This document shows, piece by piece, positions 1 to 5,097 of a stretch of DNA of 6,132 bases. The notes beneath the pieces are model-generated. The model saw nothing but the letters and a program-made list of their open reading frames with translations. It did not search any database and was not told the origin of the DNA. This DNA is from Clostridiaceae bacterium (GTDB taxonomy: Bacteria > Bacillota > Clostridia > Oscillospirales > Acutalibacteraceae), in the NCBI GenBank assembly GCA_016281115.1, contig JAEEHZ010000256.1, positions 1 to 6,132 of the forward strand. The letters are read 5' to 3'. Both the position numbers and the translations under genes were made by a program. The stretch's first letter is position 1; every line of letters starts with the position of its first letter.

Positions 1-1082
1 AAATACAGTATGCTCAGGATTGGGATCGATGGCTTAAAATTATTTATGATATGAATCCGGAAACAAAAATTGTTGCGACAGGTTCGGCAAGCCCTGCCCT
101 TATGAAAGGCAGTACGGAAAGCGGTGCAGGCAGATGGTCGGTAATAAGCGTACCTACGCTTTCATTTTATGAATATTGCGAACTGACAGGTTTAAGAAAG
201 CCAAAACTAGATGCAAAATTAAAGGTTACTTCATTTTTAAACATGAGCAGGCAGCAGCAAACAGAAGTGATGCTTAAATTGACTGATATTCAAAAACATT
301 TTAACAGATATTTGCAAGTGGGCGGTTTTCCGGAACTTGCGTTGGCAAGTAATGATATCACGGCGCAACAGATTATGCGCGAAGATGTTGTCGACAAGGT
401 ATTAAAGAGAGACTTACCATCTCTGTATAGCATAAGAAATCCTATAGAATTGGAGAGAATCTTTCTGTATTTGTGTAATGTTTCTTCAGAGATCGTATCC
501 GTAGAAGCACTGACAAAGGAGTTAAACGGTGTTTCGAGACCTACTGTTGAAAATTATATTCGATATTTGGAAAGCGCTAACTTGATCTATCAAAGCTGGC
601 CTGTAAATATTACCGGAAAAAAGGTCCTTAAGGCCAAGCCGAAAATATATATTGCCGATGCAGCTATCAGAAATGCTGTCTTGATGGATAACGATATGCT
701 GACAAACCCTGAAGAAATGGGTAAAATTGTCGAAACGGCAGTATATAAGCATCTTACCGCATTTTATTATCAAAAATCAACTTCTGTAGGTTATTACAGA
801 GGCGGGAAAAAAGATAAAGAAATTGATATTGTTGTAGAATACCCAAATACAAACAATTTGCTTGTGGAAGTAAAATACAGAAAAGAAGCGCCGATTCCGA
901 GCGACAGTGCTATATGCGAGCTTTGCTCAAAGGCATCGGCAGCAATAATTATTACAAAAAGACCGGATGATTACGGCATTCACAATGCACCTGACGGGAC
1001 AAATATGATAAGAATCCCTGCATATGCATTTTTATATTTGTTGGGTCATGCGGAAAAGAGCGGATTTTTCCCGGAAATATAA
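1..1082 (+). CDS. AAA_14/DUF4143-family ATPase, 5'-truncated by window start
   Basis: The frame is open from base 3 (IQYAQDWDRW...) to a TAA at 1080-1082, about 359 residues, so the ATG at 51 is internal and the gene starts left of the window. The visible part begins just after where a Walker B 'LDEIQY' would sit. It then shows the sensor-1-like TGSASPAL (75-98), a GRW...LSFYEY segment, the family hallmark YLQVGGFPE, a winged-helix-like stretch (VEALTKELNGVSRPTVENYI) and YIADAAIRNAVL. The C-terminal DUF4143 part has residues spaced like a PD-(D/E)XK nuclease fold: E at 732-734, D at 825-827 (EIDIV) and E-V-K at 867-875. Walker A is not visible. Family members are usually about 400-450 residues, so roughly 60-100 are missing. 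They are P-loop ATPases of unclear cellular role, often single accessory genes; DNA cleavage is inference only. No partner gene is visible, and the transcript probably ends at the 1146-1184 hairpin. Confidence 0.9.
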   Translation, partial: IQYAQDWDRWLKIIYDMNPETKIVATGSASPALMKGSTESGAGRWSVISVPTLSFYEYCELTGLRKPKLDAKLKVTSFLNMSRQQQTEVMLKLTDIQKHFNRYLQVGGFPELALASNDITAQQIMREDVVDKVLKRDLPSLYSIRNPIELERIFLYLCNVSSEIVSVEALTKELNGVSRPTVENYIRYLESANLIYQSWPVNITGKKVLKAKPKIYIADAAIRNAVLMDNDMLTNPEEMGKIVETAVYKHLTAFYYQKSTSVGYYRGGKKDKEIDIVVEYPNTNNLLVEVKYRKEAPIPSDSAICELCSKASAAIIITKRPDDYGIHNAPDGTNMIRIPAYAFLYLLGHAEKSGFFPEI

Positions 1083-1145
1083 AAATATGCGCACCAAAAC
1101 ACAGATGATGTAAAAGTAACAATTTTAAAAATTACAGTACGATAA

Positions 1146-1184
1146 AAAAACAACTGATCGCAATTTATGCGGTCGGTTGTTTTT
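1146..1184 (+). terminator. Rho-independent terminator of the ATPase gene; intron target site
   Basis: The arms AAAAACAACTGATCGC (1146-1161) and GCGGTCGGTTGTTTTT (1169-1184) pair over 16 bp with two G·U wobbles, around a 7-base loop (AATTTAT). A five-T run at 1180-1184 ends the 3' arm. The hairpin lies 63 bases after the ATPase stop and points the right way to end that transcript. Because the A-run opposite the T-run extends the stem, it could also act on the opposite strand. The group II intron begins within a few bases of the T-run, so this hairpin is also the probable recognition element for the intron. Confidence 0.85.
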
Positions 1185-1187
1185 GCA

Positions 1188-1544
1188 GTATGACGGGCAT
1201 GCCGTCAATCTGTGGTGAAAGTCCACGAGGGGCGTAGTTGCCAACGAACCCCAAAGCGACTCCCAAGGTTTGTATCGTGAGGTGCAGGCGAGAAGAAGGG
1301 ATAGCGAAATCGTAGCCTGACGGACAGAAATCTGATACAAAGGCGCATACGGCGGATAAGTGGGCTACAAGTCACGAAGTCCAAAAGGCAACCGTAACCC
1401 GTATGCGTAAATCAGACAGGTAGACGAGGAAAGATTGACGACTTATCCCGTGAGGTCTCACGAACGGAGAAATCCGCAGTAACAACTAATCGTGAGAAGT
1501 CAGCAGAAGCCATAGTACCGAAAAATCGGGAAGGGCTGAACAAT
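1188..1544 (+). ncRNA. Group II intron RNA, domains I to III (5' ribozyme part)
   Basis: Non-coding stretch between the intron 5' end and the maturase region. Several helices can be read by eye. TGTGG...CCAC (about 1211-1228) is an early domain I hairpin. TCTGAT (1331-1336) pairs with ATCAGA (1411-1416), and inside it CGCATACGG (1344-1352) pairs with CCGTATGCG (1399-1407), together a long domain I arm. TCTCACG (1456-1462) pairs with CGTGAGA (1491-1497) and encloses CGGA-GAAA-TCCG (1465-1476), a GNRA-capped hairpin that I assign to domain II. Domain III is around 1499-1544, with the conserved CAGCAGAAGCCATAGTAC and a CCGA-AAAA-TCGG hairpin (1518-1529). Exact sub-domain names need a covariance model. 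I could not fix EBS1 with confidence; AAAAG at 1383-1387 can pair with the exon T-run 1180-1184. Confidence 0.8.
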
Positions 1545-1630
1545 TCAAATGTCAAATGGAACTCTACATGTGAGTGTCAGTACTCGACGAGAGGCGAAGT
1601 AGCGAAGACGTAACGGAGTGAAAGTCTCAT

Positions 1631-1680
1631 AGGAGATAGGGCAAATGACACGCAAGCAGAGGACGGAAAGGAGACGCCAA
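1631..1680 (+). promoter_or_regulatory. Two ribosome binding sites for the intron maturase
   Basis: AGGAG at 1631-1635 lies 9 bases before the ATG at 1645, and AAAGGAG at 1667-1673 lies 7 bases before an in-frame ATG at 1681. The second site is the better Shine-Dalgarno match. Starting there gives MSQLLEEILSKENM, which matches the usual N-terminus of class C maturases, while the upstream start adds a basic 12-residue tail (MTRKQRTERRRQ). Either or both may be used. Confidence 0.6.
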
Positions 1681-2940
1681 ATGTCGCAACTTTTAGAGGA
1701 GATACTCAGTAAGGAAAACATGACACTTGCATACAAAAGCGTTAAAGCAAATAAAGGAGCAAGCGGAGTGGACGGGATATCTATGGAAGAAATCGACGAA
1801 TATCTTAAGAAAAACTGGGTAGAGATACGCGAACAGATACGAAAGAGGAAATACAAGCCTCAGCCGGTGAAAAGAGTAGAAATCCCAAAACCAAACGGAG
1901 GGAAAAGGAATCTCGGAATACCGACAATCATAGACCGTATCATTGAACAGGCGATAGCGCAGAAATTGACGCCGATAGCAGAGCCGCATTTCAGCGACAA
2001 TAGCTATGGCTTCAGACCGAAGCGCAGAGCACAGCAAGCAATAATCAAGTTGCTTGAATATCTCAATGACGGCTATACGTATATCGTAGATATCGACCTC
2101 GAAAAATTCTTTGACAATGTACCACAGGATAAACTCATGACATTGATAGGAAAACTCATACACGACCCAGACACAGAGTCTCTCATCCACAAATATCTCA
2201 AAGCAGGAGTTATGGTACGAGGAAGGTATGAGGAAACAGAAAAAGGGACACCGCAAGGAGGAAACCTATCGCCGTTACTATCAAACATTATGCTGAATGA
2301 GCTGGACAAAGAATTAGAAGCAAGAGGACTTCACTTTGTAAGGTATGCAGATGATTGTGTAATAGCAGTAGGCAGCAGTGCAGCGGCAAACAGAGTAATG
2401 CATACCATAACAAATTGGATAGAAAGAAAGCTCGGTCTGAAAGTTAACATGACAAAGACGAAAATCACAAAACCAATGGGCTTAAAATATCTTGGCTTCG
2501 GATTTTGGAAGGACAGTAAAGACGGAAAATGGAAAGCAAGACCGCATCAGGAGTCAGTAGCAAAATTCAAAAGGAAACTGAAACAGTTGACAAAACGCAG
2601 TTGGTCTATTGATATGGACACAAGAATCACCAAACTTAATCAGGTCATATTTGGGTGGATTAACTATTTCAAAATAGGGAACATGAAAAAGGCACTGACA
2701 ATGATAGATGAGCACTTGAGAACACGCATGAGAATTATCATATGGAAACAGTGGAAGAAATCAGAAAAGCGAATATGGGGTTTGCGAAAGCTCGGAGCAC
2801 CCGAGTGGATGGCAAGAAAATCAGCGGGGTTTGGTGACCACTATCAGGCAGTTGCCAAAACGACGGGATTGCACCTCATAAACAAAGAAATCCTCGCAAA
2901 GCGAGGACTCCAGAGTTGTTTGGATTATTATTTGAATTGA
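1645..2940 (+). CDS. ltrA: Group IIC intron reverse transcriptase/maturase
   Basis: 431 residues from the ATG at 1645 (419 from the alternative ATG at 1681). The protein binds its own intron RNA, assists splicing, then reverse-transcribes the intron during target-primed insertion. In order: N-terminal RT0 region (LLEEILSKENMTLAY, 16-30); RT1 region with KPQPVKRVEIPKPNGGKRNLGI; YGFRP (121-125); the RT3 motif VDIDLEKFFDNV (148-159, likely catalytic D151); GTPQGGNLSP (201-210); the catalytic YADD (234-237); KYLGFGF; then the maturase/thumb domain with LNQVIFGWINYFKIG (331-345). Only about 85 residues follow, with no HNH/Cys-pair endonuclease, as is normal for class C. It resembles, from memory, the ~427-residue Eubacterium rectale maturase along its whole length, including the C-terminal LDYY. 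No frameshift or lost catalytic residue is seen. The TGA stop (2938-2940) directly abuts domain V. Confidence 0.96.
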   Translation: MTRKQRTERRRQMSQLLEEILSKENMTLAYKSVKANKGASGVDGISMEEIDEYLKKNWVEIREQIRKRKYKPQPVKRVEIPKPNGGKRNLGIPTIIDRIIEQAIAQKLTPIAEPHFSDNSYGFRPKRRAQQAIIKLLEYLNDGYTYIVDIDLEKFFDNVPQDKLMTLIGKLIHDPDTESLIHKYLKAGVMVRGRYEETEKGTPQGGNLSPLLSNIMLNELDKELEARGLHFVRYADDCVIAVGSSAAANRVMHTITNWIERKLGLKVNMTKTKITKPMGLKYLGFGFWKDSKDGKWKARPHQESVAKFKRKLKQLTKRSWSIDMDTRITKLNQVIFGWINYFKIGNMKKALTMIDEHLRTRMRIIIWKQWKKSEKRIWGLRKLGAPEWMARKSAGFGDHYQAVAKTTGLHLINKEILAKRGLQSCLDYYLN

Positions 2941-2972
2941 ACCGCCGTATGCCGAACGGCACGTACGGTGGT
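2941..2972 (+). ncRNA. Group II intron domain V (catalytic hairpin)
   Basis: ACCGCCGTA (2941-2949) pairs with TACGGTGGT (2964-2972). Above it is a two-base CG bulge (2962-2963), then TGCC/GGCA (2950-2953 with 2958-2961) closed by GAAC. The CGC catalytic triad is C2943-G2944-C2945, with G2944 opposite U2969 as the usual G·U wobble. Compared with Oceanobacillus iheyensis domain V as I recall it, the one difference is a compensated U-A to G-C type pair change near the loop. This hairpin binds the catalytic magnesium ions for splicing and reverse splicing. Confidence 0.95.
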
Positions 2973-2974
2973 GT

Positions 2975-3005
2975 GAGAGAGGCTACAAGTTAGCCTCTAC
3001 TCGAT
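2975..3005 (+). ncRNA. Group II intron domain VI with bulged branch-point A and 3' splice end
   Basis: GAG (2975-2977) pairs with CTC (3000-3002), and AGAGGCTA (2978-2985) pairs with TAGCCTCT (2991-2998) around loop CAAGT. A2999 is the only unpaired base between the two helices and lies seventh from the proposed 3' end (GAT, 3003-3005). This is the expected geometry for a lariat branch point, so the intron looks able to splice through branching and not only by hydrolysis. Confidence 0.88.
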
Positions 3006-3015
3006 TTTATAATAT

Positions 3016-3044
3016 TTGATATATTTTAATTTATCCTTTATTTT
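3016..3044 (+). promoter_or_regulatory. Candidate sigma-A promoter for the uvrB unit (upstream)
   Basis: TTGATA (3016-3021, five of six to TTGACA) is followed by a 17-base spacer and TATTTT (3039-3044, four of six to TATAAT). The start would fall near 3051, giving a leader of about 58 bases before the uvrB GTG. It lies wholly within the 3' exon, so the intron did not break it. The region is very AT-rich, so chance matches are likely. No GAAC-N4-GTTC LexA box is visible between 3006 and 3108. Confidence 0.4.
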
Positions 3045-3056
3045 CCTGAAAAAATG

Positions 3057-3076
3057 TGATAAAATATGATAAAATA
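3057..3076 (+). repeat. Perfect tandem repeat of TGATAAAATA (2 x 10 bp)
   Basis: TGATAAAATA occurs at 3057-3066 and again, back to back, at 3067-3076, in the uvrB leader just before a TATAAT. The 10-bp period is about one helical turn, so both copies face the same side of the DNA. It could be a regulator site or an AT-rich promoter element, or simply low-complexity sequence. Confidence 0.7.
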
Positions 3077-3080
3077 AGCT

Positions 3081-3086
3081 TATAAT
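3081..3086 (+). promoter_or_regulatory. Possible -10 box (TATAAT) close to uvrB
   Basis: A perfect TATAAT lies 22 bases before the uvrB GTG start, with no convincing -35 at 16-18 bases upstream (the nearest sequences are AAAATA-like). A start near 3093 would leave a leader of only about 16 bases, still including the GGAGG at 3096. If used, it would exclude the upstream ATG at 3085 as a start. The match may be due to base composition. Confidence 0.3.
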
Positions 3087-3095
3087 GGGTAGGAT

Positions 3096-3100
3096 GGAGG
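3096..3100 (+). promoter_or_regulatory. uvrB ribosome binding site that decides the GTG start
   Basis: GGAGG at 3096-3100 is followed by 8 bases and GTG at 3109. The alternative in-frame ATG at 3085 has no purine-rich site upstream (AAATAAGCTTATA), and the ATG at 3094 overlaps the GGAGG itself. The GTG start yields MNRFDLKSEYKPTGDQPEAI, the usual UvrB N-terminus. Confidence 0.85.
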
Positions 3101-3108
3101 TGTTTGCT

Positions 3109-5076
3109 GTGAATCGCTTTGATCTTAAATCGGAATATAAACCAACAGGCGACCAGCCTGAGGCGATAAAATCACTTATAAACAGCATAAAAAGCGGAAA
3201 CAGAGAGCAAACGCTTCTCGGTATTACAGGCTCGGGAAAAACATTTACCATGGCTAATGTTATAAACGAACTAAACAGACCTACCCTCGTTTTGGCGCAT
3301 AACAAAACACTCGCCGCTCAGCTTTGCACAGAGTTTAAAACATTTTTTCCCAACAATGCCGTAGAATACTTTGTATCTTATTACGACTACTATCAACCCG
3401 AGGCATATGTCCCGTCTACCGATACCTATATAGAAAAAGACAGCTCCATTAATGATGAAATAGATAAATTAAGACACTCTGCAACGCTTGCTTTGTCGGA
3501 AAGAAGAGACGTTATAATTGTTGCGAGCGTTTCGTGCATATACAGCCTCGGTAACCCGATAGATTACAGAAATATGGTAATATCGCTCCGCCCGGGTATG
3601 ACAAAACCCAGAGATGAGCTTTTAAGTAAGCTTGTTGAATTGCAATATGAAAGAAACGATATTAATTTTGTCCGCAATAAATTCCGTGTAAGAGGCGACG
3701 TTGTGGAGATATTTCCTGCGTCGTCAGCAAACGCCGTTATAAGGGTTGAATTTTTCGGAGATGAAATAGACCGCATTTGTGAGATAAACCCTACGACAGG
3801 CGAGCTTATGGCAACGCTGAGGCACGCGGCTATATACCCTGCTTCTCACTATATTGTTCCGCCTGAAAAAATGGAAGATGCCATTGCGGAAATACGCAGA
3901 GAGCTTGAAGAGCGTGTTTCTTATTTTGAAGGCTGCGGCAAGCTTATAGAAGCCCAACGTATACGCCAAAGAACGGAATACGATATGGAGATGCTCAGAG
4001 AAATAGGCTTTTGCACGGGAATAGAAAATTATTCACGAATACTTTCGGGCAGAGAGCCGGGTAGCACGCCTTATACATTACTTGATTATTTTCCAAAAGA
4101 CTTTTTGCTGTTTGTAGACGAATCTCACGTTACACTGCCGCAGGTGCGCGGTATGTACGCAGGAGACAGAGCCCGCAAGCAAAGCCTTGTTGAGTACGGT
4201 TTCAGACTGCCGAGCGCCTTTGACAACAGACCGCTTAATTTTGACGAGTTTTATAAACATATAAACCAGGCTGTGTTTGTAAGCGCGACACCGGGCGACT
4301 TTGAACTTGAAAAAAGCCAGACCGTAACTGAGCAGATCATCCGCCCGACGGGACTTCTTGACCCCGATGTAAGCGTGCGACCTGTTGAAGGTCAGCTTGA
4401 TGATCTTGTGTCTGAGATAAATATAAGGGCAGAAAAGAATCAACGCACACTGGTTACTACTCTTACCAAAAAAATGGCGGAAAATCTTACCGAATATTTC
4501 ACAACGCTTGGTATAAGAGTAAGATATATGCACCACGATATTGACACCGTTGAGCGTATGGAAATACTCAGAGACCTTCGCTTGGGTGAGTTTGACGTGC
4601 TTGTGGGTATTAACCTTTTAAGAGAAGGACTTGATATCCCCGAGGTGTCGCTTGTTGCGATACTCGACGCTGACAAAGAAGGCTTTTTGCGCAGCGCACG
4701 TTCGCTTATACAAACAATGGGGCGTGCCGCGCGAAACAGTGAGGGTATGGTAATAATGTACGCAGATATCGTTACGCCTTCTATGGAGACAGCGATAAAA
4801 GAAACGCTTCGCCGCCGTACCATACAAATGGAATACAACGAAAAGCACGGTATAACACCAAAGACGATAATAAAGGCTGTGTCAGATATTCCTGAGATTT
4901 CAACCCACGCAAATGACGAAAGATTAAACGGCAAAAAGCTTTCAAAAGCCGAGCGGCAAAAGCTCATAGAACAACTAACAAAAGAAATGCGCGCGGCGGC
5001 AAAGCTGCTTGAATTTGAGCACGCCGCTTATTTGAGAGATAAAATAGCTAAGTTAAGAAAATCCGATAACCATTAA
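3109..5076 (+). CDS. uvrB: UvrABC system protein B (excision nuclease helicase subunit)
   Basis: UvrB is the damage-verifying subunit of bacterial nucleotide excision repair. It is loaded by UvrA, inserts a beta-hairpin between the strands at a lesion, and recruits UvrC to incise. It is complete at 655 residues from the GTG, a normal length. Visible in order: N-terminal YKPTGDQPEAI; Walker A GITGSGKT (38-45); the aromatic beta-hairpin YYDYYQPEAYVPSTDTYIEK (91-110); Walker B VDESH (336-340); VSATPGDFE (391-399); RPTGLLDP; helicase motif V GINLLREGLDIPE (500-512); motif VI QTMGRAARN (535-543); and the C-terminal UVR/UvrC-binding coiled coil (about 614-651). No key residue is missing. An in-frame ATG at 3085 would add eight residues but lacks a ribosome site. 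No LexA box is visible, and the next gene is a topoisomerase subunit, not uvrA. Confidence 0.98.
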   Translation: MNRFDLKSEYKPTGDQPEAIKSLINSIKSGNREQTLLGITGSGKTFTMANVINELNRPTLVLAHNKTLAAQLCTEFKTFFPNNAVEYFVSYYDYYQPEAYVPSTDTYIEKDSSINDEIDKLRHSATLALSERRDVIIVASVSCIYSLGNPIDYRNMVISLRPGMTKPRDELLSKLVELQYERNDINFVRNKFRVRGDVVEIFPASSANAVIRVEFFGDEIDRICEINPTTGELMATLRHAAIYPASHYIVPPEKMEDAIAEIRRELEERVSYFEGCGKLIEAQRIRQRTEYDMEMLREIGFCTGIENYSRILSGREPGSTPYTLLDYFPKDFLLFVDESHVTLPQVRGMYAGDRARKQSLVEYGFRLPSAFDNRPLNFDEFYKHINQAVFVSATPGDFELEKSQTVTEQIIRPTGLLDPDVSVRPVEGQLDDLVSEINIRAEKNQRTLVTTLTKKMAENLTEYFTTLGIRVRYMHHDIDTVERMEILRDLRLGEFDVLVGINLLREGLDIPEVSLVAILDADKEGFLRSARSLIQTMGRAARNSEGMVIMYADIVTPSMETAIKETLRRRTIQMEYNEKHGITPKTIIKAVSDIPEISTHANDERLNGKKLSKAERQKLIEQLTKEMRAAAKLLEFEHAAYLRDKIAKLRKSDNH

Positions 5077-5084
5077 TATAGAAA

Positions 5085-5089
5085 GAGGT
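5085..5089 (+). promoter_or_regulatory. Ribosome binding site of the topoisomerase gene
   Basis: GAGGT (within AAAGAGGT) lies 8 bases before the ATG at 5098, in the 21-base gap after the uvrB stop. There is no room for a promoter or terminator in the gap, which supports translation from a shared uvrB transcript. Confidence 0.7.
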
Positions 5090-5097
5090 ACAATAAA

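Larger units (their letters stand above)
1188..3005 (+). mobile_element. Group IIC (bacterial class C) intron, full length
   Basis: A self-splicing, retrotransposing ribozyme with its own maturase. Evidence includes a 5' region starting GTATG followed by an ACGG/CCGT hairpin with loop GCATG; a domain III consensus CAGCAGAAGCCATAGTAC (1501-1518); an intact YADD maturase without an endonuclease domain; a textbook domain V (2941-2972); and a domain VI with a bulged A seven bases from the 3' end, which I place after CTACTCGAT (3005). The 5' end is less certain: 1188 (GTATG) by alignment to class C introns recalled from memory, or 1185 (GCAGT), directly after the T-run. The insertion lies immediately downstream of a terminator hairpin and on the same strand, as expected for class C introns, which use stem-loops as target determinants. 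All parts look intact, so it may be active. The ligated exons would restore a terminator followed by TTTATAATATTTG. Confidence 0.9.

Noticed and set aside
1117..1136. Hairpin-like GTAA...AATTTTAAAAATT...AC as a second terminator or operator
   Set aside because: The stem is short, A/T-only in its core and interrupted. The 1146-1184 hairpin explains termination far better.
1283..1288. TGCAGG as EBS1 for an exon end TTTGCA (1182-1187)
   Set aside because: It pairs on paper with wobbles, but it lies too early in domain I compared with where class C introns carry EBS1, and six bases with wobbles arise easily by chance.
1125..1340. Reverse-strand open frame of 71 codons over the terminator and intron 5' end
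   Set aside because: It lies across structured intron RNA and the terminator, has no ribosome site and no recognisable motif.
1693..2256. Reverse-strand open frame of 187 codons inside the maturase gene
   Set aside because: It is antisense to a well-conserved reverse transcriptase, and its Cys/Phe/Tyr-rich product looks like a shadow frame.
1188..3005. Retron, DGR or CRISPR-associated reverse transcriptase as an alternative to a group II intron
   Set aside because: Domains V and VI flank the gene exactly, the maturase thumb domain is present, and no template repeat, msr/msd, CRISPR array or cas gene is visible.
3008..3013. Perfect TATAAT at the very start of the 3' exon
   Set aside because: No -35-like hexamer lies 16-18 bases upstream, either across the intron or in the ligated exons. 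The AT-rich DNA makes it a likely chance match.
4078..4967. Overlapping reverse-strand open frames of 152 and 175 codons inside uvrB
   Set aside because: They are antisense to conserved UvrB helicase motifs, and no family is recognisable.
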